Source: Lentisphaeria bacterium (GTDB lineage Bacteria > Verrucomicrobiota > Lentisphaeria > Victivallales > Victivallaceae). From it: a stretch of DNA of 55,299 bases. Below are positions 17,494-25,778 of the stretch, in pieces. The notes beneath the pieces are model-generated. The model was not told where the DNA came from, ran no database searches, and was given only the letters and a program-made list of their open reading frames with translations. The stretch covers positions 1-55,299 of the forward strand of contig JABLYX010000028.1 in assembly GCA_018265615.1 (NCBI GenBank). Direction: 5' to 3'. The stretch's first letter is position 1, and each line of letters begins with the position of its first letter. A program made the position numbers and the translations under genes.

Positions 17494-18786
17494 ATGATTA
17501 TGGAAATACCCGATTTCACCGTCAAACACCTCGGCACACCGACGATTCCGTCGCCGCTGACCGGAGTGAAGTTCATTCCCGAGGATGCGACCGTCATCTA
17601 CGGCAAGGATGTCCATGAGGTCGAGAAGGAGCTCAGGACGAACGGCCGGATCAGTGCGTTTGAAGCCGCCGGTCCGCGTGCGAAAATCTATCACGACCCC
17701 TCCTGGACCCACGCCGCGATCCTGACCGCGGGCGGACTCTGCCCCGGTCTCAACGACGTCATCAAGGGGCTGACCCGCACCCTGATGCTGCGCTACAACG
17801 TGCCGATCGTCTTCGGCATCCGTTACGGCTACCAGGGGCTGAATCCCGCGTTCGGCTACGAGCCGATGCTGCTGACCCCGGACTCGGTCGACTCGATCCA
17901 TGAGGACGGCGGGACCGTGCTCGGCAGCTCGCGCGGCCGCCAGGACGAGGCGATCATGGTCGAGACGCTCAAGCGCATGAACATCAAGCTGCTGTTCTGC
18001 ATCGGCGGGGACGGCACACTGCGCTGCGCGCACGACATCGTGCTCGAGGCGGAGCGGCGCGGGCTCAATATCAGCGTCGTCTGCATCCCGAAGACCATCG
18101 ACAACGACATCAACTTCATCGATAAGACGTTCGGTTTCGAAACCGCGGTTTACGCCACGGGGCCGGTCATCTCCGCCGCGCACAACGAGGCGAAGGGCGC
18201 GCCGAACGGGATCGGGCTCATCCATGTGATGGGGCGCGACTCCGGCTTTATCGCCGCCTATGCGACGCTGGCGAATACGCACGTGAACTATTGTCTGATT
18301 CCGGAGGACCCGTTTTCTCTCTACGAGGGCGAGCATGCGCTGCTGCCGAGCCTCGAGCGCCGGCTGAAGCTGCGCAAGCACGCGGTCATCATCGTATCGG
18401 AAGGCGCGGGGCAGCACCTCTTCGCCGAGGATTCGGAGAAGCGCGACAAGTCCGGCAACAAGCTGCATCACAATGTCGGCGAGTTCCTGCGCGAAACGAT
18501 CACGCAGTGGGGGAAAGAGAGCAATATCGACCTGACGGTCAAGTATTTCGACCCCTCCTACCTGATCCGCAGCCTGCCGTCGAACGGGACCGACTCGGTT
18601 TTCTGCGAAATGCTCGCCCAGCACGCGGTGCACTGCGCGATGGCCGGGTGCACCGACGTGGTGATCGGCCACTGGAACGACCGTTTCACCTACGTGCCGA
18701 TTCCGGTGGCGACGAGTTCGCGCAAGAAGGTCGACATCGAATCCGGCCTGTGGGACAGCGTGAAATCCGCAACCTGGAAGTATTGA
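17494..18786 (+). CDS. pfkA: 6-phosphofructokinase, ATP-type with Gly/Lys active site
   Basis: 430 residues, the longer subunit type shared with plant, trypanosome and spirochaete enzymes. Motifs: ILTAGGLCPGLNDVI (77-90), YGYQGL, IGGDGTLRCA (170-179), IPKTIDNDI (198-206), and GRDSGFIAAYA. Gly174, at the position of E. coli Gly104, favours ATP as phosphoryl donor, because pyrophosphate enzymes have Asp there. Lys200, at the position of Gly124, is shared with pyrophosphate enzymes. The Gly/Lys pair marks the intermediate ATP-dependent group. Catalyses fructose-6-phosphate to fructose-1,6-bisphosphate in glycolysis. Single gene with its own promoter and a perfect terminator. Confidence 0.9.
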   Translation: MIMEIPDFTVKHLGTPTIPSPLTGVKFIPEDATVIYGKDVHEVEKELRTNGRISAFEAAGPRAKIYHDPSWTHAAILTAGGLCPGLNDVIKGLTRTLMLRYNVPIVFGIRYGYQGLNPAFGYEPMLLTPDSVDSIHEDGGTVLGSSRGRQDEAIMVETLKRMNIKLLFCIGGDGTLRCAHDIVLEAERRGLNISVVCIPKTIDNDINFIDKTFGFETAVYATGPVISAAHNEAKGAPNGIGLIHVMGRDSGFIAAYATLANTHVNYCLIPEDPFSLYEGEHALLPSLERRLKLRKHAVIIVSEGAGQHLFAEDSEKRDKSGNKLHHNVGEFLRETITQWGKESNIDLTVKYFDPSYLIRSLPSNGTDSVFCEMLAQHAVHCAMAGCTDVVIGHWNDRFTYVPIPVATSSRKKVDIESGLWDSVKSATWKY

Positions 18787-18820
18787 GCACAGGGCCCTCT
18801 CCGGCCATGTGACGGATGGA

Positions 18821-18861
18821 AAGTCAGGGGACGGCGCAATTGCCCGCCCCTGACTTTTTTT
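18821..18861 (+). terminator. Strong Rho-independent terminator
   Basis: AAGTCAGGGG (18821-18830) pairs perfectly with CCCCTGACTT (18847-18856) and runs into seven Ts. It ends the phosphofructokinase transcript. The GH2 gene converges from the other side and stops at 18863; in that direction only a short T-run follows the hairpin. Confidence 0.92.
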
Positions 18862-18862
18862 G

Positions 18863-21800
18863 CTATTCCAGTACGATCTCTTTTACCTCGAACTTCATGC
18901 CCGGGCGGGGCATGTCGGGGAGGCGTCGCGACTGGTAGTAGAAGAACACCTCGCGGCGCAGGTTGTCGAGCGAAACGGGGCCGGATTTCTCCATGCTTTC
19001 CCCGATGACGAGGCGATAGGTGCGCCACTGATTGTCCCCGGTCACCTTGATCTCCCCGCGATATCGCCCGCGCCAGTCGGCTTCAGGCAGTACGACTTCG
19101 AGGATTCCGTCATCCCTGCTCCTGATTTTGCAACTGAAATAACGGCAGTTCCGGCCTGCCGGCTGCCTGTATTTGAGCTGAAAGCATGGAGTTTGGCCCT
19201 CCTGGGGAGCCGGGAAGCTGACGGAGACGGCTTGGTTCCCGTTCTCAAGCGCCGAAGTTTTGACCACGCTGTACTGCCTGCCGGCGAATGCGGCGCTGAC
19301 GAAGTAAGCGGGAGAGGTCAGGACGGCGCGCTCATCGCTCACGAGGTCCCCGGTGATCGCGACGACGACCGGGATGGGAGCGGTGATTTTGCCGTCCACG
19401 ACCCACTCCGTGCCGGTTCCGGCTTCGGCGGCGGTCAGGAGGTCGATCGCCGTAAGCGGAACGCCAGGGCGCGGATTCTCCCACTCAGTCACGAAGGTGC
19501 AGACCGGGTATCCGAGCGCGCCTTTGCGGGTAATACCGACTTTCGCCTCCGGAAGATTGAAAACGCGGTACCAGTCTCCGAGGTTCTGTTCACTGCGGAC
19601 TTCGAAGTCGGAGGTTTTCCCGTCGGCATAATGAATGCGGTAGACGGCGACGGGGCCTTTGCCGCTGACCCATGCGGCGGTATGCATGAAGAAGAGCCTG
19701 CCGTATTTGCGGCTGGCTATCCTGATGCCCCGGACGGCGGCCGGATAGTGCGGCGCGAGCGTTCCGCGGAGCCCGATGCACGATTTGCCGTTGTTCCGTT
19801 CCGGATCGAGGATGTCGAAGAGGACGCCCGCCGCTTTCTGCCTGCCTGTCGGCATCATGCGGAAGTCGTTGGCGCCCTGGTCGGTCCAGCCGCCTTTGCC
19901 GTCTTTCTCCTGCTCATCCCGGAACGGGATGGTCGCATATGGCGCGAGGTTCACCGGTTCGAGGGCCGCTTCGGCCGTGACGTAGTCGGAGCTGACGGGG
20001 TCGTTCATCGGCAGCGCTTCCGGCCAGAGCTTCGGCGCTCCGGCGGCATAGGCGAAGAGGTTGTAAAGATACTTTGCCGCCGCGCTGTCGAGCGGGGCGC
20101 ATTTCACTGCTTCGAGCTGTGAGTGGATCACGCGCCCCTTGCCTTCGAAGCCGTCAGCGGCCGCATTGCCGAATTTTTCGGCGGAACGCGGATGCGGATG
20201 AACCCCGTTGACCGCAACCGCGTTGATTGTGTACGGCGTCAGGGTGCGGGTTATGACATAGCCGTGGTCGGGGTTGTTCCAGGTGTCGAACTCCGTGTCG
20301 GAGAGTCCGTCGAAGAGCGGATGGCCGTGGCTCACGAGGTCGACGAAATTATTGCCGGTTTCGAAAAGCTGTGCTTCTCCGAAAAATTTGCTTTCAGGGT
20401 TCTTCTGCTCAAGCACGAGCAGCGTGCCGCCCTGGTCGCGCAGGAACTTCAGCAGGGCGGGATCGCCCTTTAAATTGATCGTCTGCGGTTCCTCCGACTC
20501 CGCCGGAACGATCAGGAGCGCGGCTCCTTTCACTGCGGCGGGCGATTTGACGACCGTATGGCTGATTCCGAAGTTTTTCAGGAGCGTTTCGAGCGCGGCG
20601 ACGTTTTTCGGCGCCCCGGTATCGAGAATATGGACCGGGCGGGCCGGTTTGATTTTCTTTGTGAGGATCGAGCGGCTGCCGAGATAGAGGTCGTAGAAGT
20701 TCCGGCCGACACTCCGGCCGTTTTCTTTCAGTGTGAGCCGCAGCTGGCGGTTTCCGGAAGGGAGTTCCGGAATCGCGAGCTGTACATTGCCCCTGAAGCG
20801 GGAGTGAGCGGCGAGCGTTCCGATTTTGACGGAGGGCAGCGGGATGCTTTTCTCCCCGCTTTCATGGAGTGCGAGCTCAAGCGTGAGCTCCCGGAACGGT
20901 TCGTCGCTGTCGTTCATGACCTCGAGCGTCCAGCTGCTCTTCTCCCCTGTGAACAAATTGTGCGGGAAAAGGTAATTGGAACTGTGCAGCGACGGGTAGA
21001 CTGGCTGCGTCCAGATTGTCGCGCCTGAAGCGCTTCCGCACCATGGTGCGAAGCCTGCGTAATCCGGATTCAACCGGTAGAGTTCGAAGATGCGGTGGCC
21101 GAAAAGGTTCTGCGCGTAGTCCGCGAAGCCCGGCGCGACCGCCCGGTAGAGCGGAGCGAGGCCGATGTAGCCGCGTCCGTTCGGCTTGCCCCAGCTGTAG
21201 GGCTTCGCCATGTATTCGGCGTAGTGTTTCACGCTGCCGCGTTTGAATGCCTTGTCGACGGGAGAACCGCCCCAGGAGAAGCCGATGTTCTCCCATGAGA
21301 TGCGCGGCTGCGGGATCTTGCCGTTTTTTCCGTAGTGCTTCATCTGCCATTCGCCGGTTTTTTCGAAACGGTCGGCACGCATGGTCCACGGCCCCGAGAG
21401 CCCGCTGTAGTCATGCAGATCGAGCACATCGGTTTCAAGCGCGCTGTCGCCGTAGCCGTGGCCCGCGCCGGAGAATGCGCTGACAGGCCGGCCGGAGCGG
21501 TCGAGCTCGCGGACGAGCTGCACCTGCAGATTCATCTGGCGGGCGACCTCCGGTTTGCCGCCGTAACGCAGCTCGTTGCCGAGCGACCACATTGTGACGG
21601 AGGGGTGGTTGTACGAGGTCTCCACAAACTCGCGGACTTCGCGCAGATTGTTCTCTTCGAAGCCCTTGAAGTCGATGCTGTCTGTCGTGAAGCACCACGC
21701 CCACTCGTGGTAGATCATCATGCCCAGCTCGTCCGCCGCCGCGAGGCAGGCCGGGGGAACCGGCATATGCGCGGTTCGGACGATGTTGTAGCCCATGTCC

Positions 21801-22966
21801 CGGAAATTCTTGAGCTGCTTTGTGAATGCGCCGGCCATCTGCGCGGTTGTCTCGCCGTAGCCGCCGAATTTGCGCGATTCGATATTCTGCCCGAAGAGAT
21901 AGACCGGTTTGCCGTTCAGGTGGAATTTCCCGTCGCGGGCGATGAATTCGCGATAGCCGAAACGGACCGCGTCCGCAGAAACGACCTTGCCGGAGTCGAG
22001 GATCTTCAGCGTCAGGAAGTAAAGGTACGGCCGGTCCGGCGACCAGAGCTGCGGTGCGGCGAGCGGAATTGTGAACCGTCCTTCATTGAGCCCCGGCTTC
22101 AGCTCCACATTCCGGCCGGAGAGCTTTCCGGCGACCTGCCCCGCGTCGCTTTTCACGGCGGGGGTCACCGCCGCATCGAAAGCCGTGCGGACCGTTTTGC
22201 CCGTGTGGTTCCGGACGGTGTAATCAACTTCAATGCTTTTCTCCGCAAGGCGGGGGGTCACGAGGAGTTTGACGATCCGGATCTCCGGTTCGAGCGACAG
22301 CGTCACATCCTGCCAGATTCCGCCCTTGATATTGTCATAGCTCCACTGCGAGCCGTAGGCGTGTGTGACGTTGCGGACGCGCCCTTTTTCGTAGCCCTGG
22401 TCGGTCAGCACACGGATAGCGAGAAGGTTCCTGCCCGGATGCGCGGCTTCGGTCGCGTCGATCTCGAACGGAGTGAAGTCACCGCGGTGCGACCCGATCC
22501 GCTTCCCGTTCAGGAAGAGCGTCGCGTCATAGCCGATCACGCCGAATTTCAGGATCACGCGGCGGTTTGCGAGCTCTTCCGGCGCCAGGTCGAAGCCTGT
22601 CCGGTACCAGCCCCGCACGTACGGCTTCTGCTTCTGCGGGTACTTGCGGTACCAGTTCAGCGGGACGGCGATCGAATCCCACTTCGAGTCATCGAAGCCG
22701 GGAGCCTCATATCCCTTGTCGAAATCGATGTCGGCGGGGAACGGCTGCGTCGAAGTGACGAGCCCGGAGAGCTTCCACTGCCCGTTCAGCGAACGGGTGA
22801 CGGCGGAGGCGCCCTCCCGGGCGGCCGGACCGTCCGGAATTTCCGTTGCCGGGATGACCTCGATGGGCCTGACATCCTGCCGGGGAGGCAGATAGGCCGG
22901 GACGGCAGCCGGGGACGGCGGGCCTGCAAAAAGGCACAACGCAAGTATGGAGAGAGGGATTTTCAT
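18863..22966 (-). CDS. Secreted glycoside hydrolase family 2 enzyme, very long
   Basis: 1367 residues, exported (signal peptide MKIPLSILALCLFAGPPSPAA). Layout: GH2 sugar-binding jelly roll (55-225), Ig-like domain (230-340), TIM barrel (345-640), then about 700 extra residues. Catalytic pair: MWSLGNEL with Glu465 (acid/base, right after Asn464) and PRISWENIG with Glu559 (nucleophile). Around 770-960 a GATase-like fold (ALLIVPAESEEPQ; LRDQGGTLLVLEQ) is followed by beta-rich modules that may bind carbohydrate. Family activities include beta-galactosidase, glucuronidase and mannosidase; the substrate cannot be fixed here. It ends cassette B, 36 bases after the pseudopilin gene, and is presumably controlled by the LacI protein at 23768-24781. 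Confidence 0.93.
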   Translation of the reverse strand: MKIPLSILALCLFAGPPSPAAVPAYLPPRQDVRPIEVIPATEIPDGPAAREGASAVTRSLNGQWKLSGLVTSTQPFPADIDFDKGYEAPGFDDSKWDSIAVPLNWYRKYPQKQKPYVRGWYRTGFDLAPEELANRRVILKFGVIGYDATLFLNGKRIGSHRGDFTPFEIDATEAAHPGRNLLAIRVLTDQGYEKGRVRNVTHAYGSQWSYDNIKGGIWQDVTLSLEPEIRIVKLLVTPRLAEKSIEVDYTVRNHTGKTVRTAFDAAVTPAVKSDAGQVAGKLSGRNVELKPGLNEGRFTIPLAAPQLWSPDRPYLYFLTLKILDSGKVVSADAVRFGYREFIARDGKFHLNGKPVYLFGQNIESRKFGGYGETTAQMAGAFTKQLKNFRDMGYNIVRTAHMPVPPACLAAADELGMMIYHEWAWCFTTDSIDFKGFEENNLREVREFVETSYNHPSVTMWSLGNELRYGGKPEVARQMNLQVQLVRELDRSGRPVSAFSGAGHGYGDSALETDVLDLHDYSGLSGPWTMRADRFEKTGEWQMKHYGKNGKIPQPRISWENIGFSWGGSPVDKAFKRGSVKHYAEYMAKPYSWGKPNGRGYIGLAPLYRAVAPGFADYAQNLFGHRIFELYRLNPDYAGFAPWCGSASGATIWTQPVYPSLHSSNYLFPHNLFTGEKSSWTLEVMNDSDEPFRELTLELALHESGEKSIPLPSVKIGTLAAHSRFRGNVQLAIPELPSGNRQLRLTLKENGRSVGRNFYDLYLGSRSILTKKIKPARPVHILDTGAPKNVAALETLLKNFGISHTVVKSPAAVKGAALLIVPAESEEPQTINLKGDPALLKFLRDQGGTLLVLEQKNPESKFFGEAQLFETGNNFVDLVSHGHPLFDGLSDTEFDTWNNPDHGYVITRTLTPYTINAVAVNGVHPHPRSAEKFGNAAADGFEGKGRVIHSQLEAVKCAPLDSAAAKYLYNLFAYAAGAPKLWPEALPMNDPVSSDYVTAEAALEPVNLAPYATIPFRDEQEKDGKGGWTDQGANDFRMMPTGRQKAAGVLFDILDPERNNGKSCIGLRGTLAPHYPAAVRGIRIASRKYGRLFFMHTAAWVSGKGPVAVYRIHYADGKTSDFEVRSEQNLGDWYRVFNLPEAKVGITRKGALGYPVCTFVTEWENPRPGVPLTAIDLLTAAEAGTGTEWVVDGKITAPIPVVVAITGDLVSDERAVLTSPAYFVSAAFAGRQYSVVKTSALENGNQAVSVSFPAPQEGQTPCFQLKYRQPAGRNCRYFSCKIRSRDDGILEVVLPEADWRGRYRGEIKVTGDNQWRTYRLVIGESMEKSGPVSLDNLRREVFFYYQSRRLPDMPRPGMKFEVKEIVLE

Positions 22967-23002
22967 CAGTCGTATTCTTTCGTTATCGTGCTGGCATTGC
23001 GC

Positions 23003-23641
23003 TCATTCCGCGAACAGAGAGCGCCAGTGCCGCCTGAAGTTGTCGGTGTTGTAGACATTGTGATCGGCCGCGGTGAACTGCACATTGCTGACATTGCCGC
23101 CCATCATGAGCACGGTCGCATACGGACCGTGCAGCGTCTGGGCCGTCAGCAGGAACTTGAACTCTGAAGTCATGCTTCCCGCCTTGATCGCGGCATTTGC
23201 ATTGGGATTGCAGATGAGTGAAATCAGCCGCGACGGACGATTCCTGACCTGCTTCAGATTCCCGCCGATACAGTTCGCATCCGTGGTCTGCCAGAGATAG
23301 CCGTTGCAGAGATAGCTCTTGCGCCGTGCCGCGCTCAGTCCCGTCGGGACGGTCTGGTCCTCGGGGCATTGCAGGAGTTTATAGCCGCCTCTGTTGTCGG
23401 TGAGCAGCCCGGTGGTAAACAGACAGTATTCCCACACCCAACTCGCGTTTGGCAGGGTTTCCTTGTTGGAATCCGTGTAGAATGCGAGAATGATTCCGAG
23501 CTGTTTGAGGTTGCTCTTGCAGTTGGTGTGCCGGGCGCCCGCCCGCGCTTTGTTCAGGGCGGGCAACAGCATCGCCGCCAGAATCGCAATGATGGCGATA
23601 ACGATCAGCAATTCAATCAGTGTGAATCTCTTTCGGCGCAT
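23003..23641 (-). CDS. Type II pseudopilin-like protein (cassette B), DG-H motif degenerate
   Basis: 212 residues starting MRRKRFTLIELLIVIAIIAIL, a class III prepilin signal with cleavage before Phe6 and Glu at mature position 5. It continues LPALNKARAGARHTNCKSNLKQLG, as in its relatives at 8421 and 48160. At the C-terminus, where those two have DGH, this one reads VLMMGGNVSNVQFTAADHN, so the motif is lost or shifted. I chose the ATG at 23641, with AGGAG eight bases upstream, over an ATG 16 codons earlier. It lies between the LacI regulator and the GH2 gene, all reverse strand. Confidence 0.9.
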   Translation of the reverse strand: MRRKRFTLIELLIVIAIIAILAAMLLPALNKARAGARHTNCKSNLKQLGIILAFYTDSNKETLPNASWVWEYCLFTTGLLTDNRGGYKLLQCPEDQTVPTGLSAARRKSYLCNGYLWQTTDANCIGGNLKQVRNRPSRLISLICNPNANAAIKAGSMTSEFKFLLTAQTLHGPYATVLMMGGNVSNVQFTAADHNVYNTDNFRRHWRSLFAE

Positions 23642-23767
23642 TTCAGGCTCCTTCCGTCTGATAAGTGATGTTCGGGGCGTTCGGCTCATGTCCTGCTTTC
23701 TGTGTGCAAATGGTTTCCGGTCTCCGGCGGTTAAATCGCTTTTTTGCCGGCGGCGCGTATCGTATGC

Positions 23768-24781
23768 TTATCTGATTGCCGGGGCGGTGCTTTCCCGCAC
23801 GATCAGGTTCGTCGGCAGCAGGATCGTATCGGGCGCGGCTTCATCTCCGGAAAGCGCGAGCCGGACCGCGCGGGTCCCGAGCTCCTCGAACTGCTGCCCG
23901 ACTGTGGTCAGCCGGGGCGCGCACTTGCGGGCGAAATTCAGGTCGCCGAAGCCGGCGACCGACACCTCCTCCGGAACCCTGACGCCGATGGACTGCAGCA
24001 CCGTCAGCGCCTGCAGCGCGAAATAGTCTGTGCCGCAGCAGATGGCGGTCGGCGGGGAGGGGGAGCGGAAAAGCCGGATGAGCCGCTCCGAAATCTCCCC
24101 GTAGCTTCCGTCGCGCTGTTCGAGGAAGATGTTCCCGTCCGTCACCGGCAGCCCGAACTCCTTCATCGCTTCGAGGAACGCCCGGTAACGCGTCGCCGCG
24201 TATTGCGCCCGGACCGGGTCGGTCAGGTGGATGATATGCCTGTGCCCGAGTGTGTGCAGCAGCCGGATCACCTCGCGGATGCCCGCTTCGTCATCACTCA
24301 GAATCGATTTCGCCGGAGGCGCCTCGCGGTAGTCGATGAACACCAGCGGCAGCCGGCACTCCTGCGCTGCTTCGACGAACCTCTGCCGCTCCCCGCCGGG
24401 ATCCCCGAAGTGGATCAGTGCGGCCGGGCATTGGCCGATCGTGTAGTCGAGCTGCCAGCCGATGTTGCTCTCCTCGCCTGAAATCACGGTTTTCAGGTAG
24501 CAGCCCTGCTTCTCCGCTTCGAGGCTCGCCCCTCCCGTCGCCTGGAACGAGAACTCCTGCATGTAGCTGTGCCGCATGAAGAACGCGATCATATTCGCGC
24601 GGTTCGACTTCATCTGCGCGGCGATCTCATTCTTGCGGTAACGCAGCCGCGCCGCGACATGACGGACCTTGCGGCAGGTCTCTTCCTTGATCCCGAGCTC
24701 CGAAGCCCGGTTCGCCAGCACGGCGGACACCGTCGATTTACTGACGTTGGCGGCCTGCGCCACATCTTTCAGGGTTACCAT
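23768..24781 (-). CDS. LacI family transcription regulator (cassette B)
   Basis: 337 residues. The N-terminal helix-turn-helix VTLKDVAQAANVSKSTVSAVLANRA is the LacI type, followed by a periplasmic-binding-like sensor domain (ILSDDEAGIREVIRLLHTLGHRHIIHLTDP; AICCGTDYFALQALTVLQSIGVRVPEEVSVAGFGD). It likely represses or activates the GH2 cassette downstream in response to a sugar. Two AACGTT-centred sites at 24805-24818 and 24849-24862 flank its transcription start and argue for autoregulation. Alone of the three cassette regulators it is 126 bases from the pseudopilin gene. Confidence 0.93.
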   Translation of the reverse strand: MVTLKDVAQAANVSKSTVSAVLANRASELGIKEETCRKVRHVAARLRYRKNEIAAQMKSNRANMIAFFMRHSYMQEFSFQATGGASLEAEKQGCYLKTVISGEESNIGWQLDYTIGQCPAALIHFGDPGGERQRFVEAAQECRLPLVFIDYREAPPAKSILSDDEAGIREVIRLLHTLGHRHIIHLTDPVRAQYAATRYRAFLEAMKEFGLPVTDGNIFLEQRDGSYGEISERLIRLFRSPSPPTAICCGTDYFALQALTVLQSIGVRVPEEVSVAGFGDLNFARKCAPRLTTVGQQFEELGTRAVRLALSGDEAAPDTILLPTNLIVRESTAPAIR

Positions 24782-24804
24782 GAAACTGATTTCCTCCGGT
24801 TTAT

Positions 24805-24818
24805 CTGCAACGTTCCAG
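24805..24818. promoter_or_regulatory. Putative LacI operator, proximal copy
   Basis: CTGCAACGTTCCAG, a near-palindrome centred on AACGTT, in the leader of the LacI gene. Centre-to-centre distance to the second copy is 44 bases, about four helical turns. Confidence 0.6.
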
Positions 24819-24848
24819 AAAAAGCTTGGATGAACAACTGAATTGTTT

Positions 24849-24862
24849 CTGTAACGTTCTAG
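24849..24862. promoter_or_regulatory. Putative LacI operator, promoter copy
   Basis: CTGTAACGTTCTAG, matching the proximal copy at 12 of 14 positions. It begins directly after the -10 region and covers the expected transcription start, the usual place for repression. Confidence 0.62.
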
Positions 24863-24867
24863 ATTAT

Positions 24868-24896
24868 ATTATGGGGAAAAATGGAGCGATTGTCAA
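24868..24896 (-). promoter_or_regulatory. Promoter of the cassette B lacI gene
   Basis: Reverse-strand TTGACA (24891-24896), 17-base spacer, CATAAT (24868-24873). The -35 hexamer is perfect. A TATAAT lies five bases further on (24863-24868) but would need a 22-base spacer. Confidence 0.65.
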
Positions 24897-24923
24897 GAGC
24901 CGGGATGGAAAAAAACGGATTTT

Positions 24924-25778
24924 TTATTCATCCCGGCCGGATTCTTCGGATCCGGGCTCCTCCGGGCCGTCTTCTTCGGCCGGATAGTAGGGGTATGGCA
25001 TATAGTCGAGCGACTCGTCGCCTTCGGTTCCCGAGAGCGCCTGGGCGATGGTCAGCACATAGCGGAAGCTGTCGCTGTTGACCGCCGCCGCAAAGAGGGT
25101 GGTGGAGGCGAAGCGCAGCAGCATGCGGCGGTCCCAGAAATCACAGTGCTCGATTCCGGGCGCGGCGCAGACCTGAAAGTTGCGCCCCGGCAGCAGCAGC
25201 CGCCCGTTGCCGTCGTACAGCGCGAATTCCCCCATGACGCGCACGAGCTGGAGTTTGAACGTCGGATCCGCGATTTCGAGGACGACGCCGGAGAGGATCG
25301 AGCTCGCGCCGATGCCGTTCTCCAGGATCGGGCCGATGCAGTAGTATTCCGGGTGCAGCGTGCTCTCCGCCATCGCGGAAAAGCCGGACTTCCGCATGAA
25401 GTACGAGAGGTTCTCAAGCGTGCGCTGCGGAAAGCGCTGCGCCTCAAGCCTGAAATCCGTCCAGAGCTGCACGAGCCCCGGCCGCGAATCGTTGTCGTAC
25501 CACTGCAGATGCACATCGATGAGCCCGTCGATCAGATCGACCTTCTGGGCGTCGAGCTTGGCCGCGAACGCGCGGCGGCGGCGGCGCAGCGTGATCGCCG
25601 CCTGCAGCTGGTGCGCGCGGCGGCGGGCGAGCGCATTCTCGCCCTCCTGCAGTTCGGCCAGCACCTCGCCGAGTTCGGATTCACGGTTCAACAGCTCCGC
25701 CATGGCGCTGACCGCCACATTTTCGTCCTCGTCGTCGAGCAGCGAGATCAGGCTCTCAAGACTCGGCTTGCGATTCAT
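24924..25778 (-). CDS. SirB1/transglutaminase-like family protein
   Basis: 284 residues. The N-terminal 75 look like one helical repeat pair (LESLISLLDDEDENVAVSAMAELLN). Residues 90-240 resemble the SirB1-type transglutaminase-like domain: QRTLENLSYFMRKSGF, then NGIGASSILSGVVLEIA and VRVMGEFALYDGNGRLLLPG. As in other SirB1 proteins, Cys and His of the transglutaminase triad are not apparent, so an enzyme role is doubtful. The C-terminus is acidic (AEEDGPEEPGSEESGRDE). The start lies 23 bases inside the end of the exonuclease gene, so the two are co-translated. The family call is moderate; function unknown. Confidence 0.62.
   Translation of the reverse strand: MNRKPSLESLISLLDDEDENVAVSAMAELLNRESELGEVLAELQEGENALARRRAHQLQAAITLRRRRRAFAAKLDAQKVDLIDGLIDVHLQWYDNDSRPGLVQLWTDFRLEAQRFPQRTLENLSYFMRKSGFSAMAESTLHPEYYCIGPILENGIGASSILSGVVLEIADPTFKLQLVRVMGEFALYDGNGRLLLPGRNFQVCAAPGIEHCDFWDRRMLLRFASTTLFAAAVNSDSFRYVLTIAQALSGTEGDESLDYMPYPYYPAEEDGPEEPGSEESGRDE

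Noticed and set aside
23003..23689. Longer start for the cassette B pseudopilin
   Set aside because: A 16-residue extension before MRRKRFTLIE would misplace the prepilin leader, and the best ribosome-binding site precedes the ATG at 23641.
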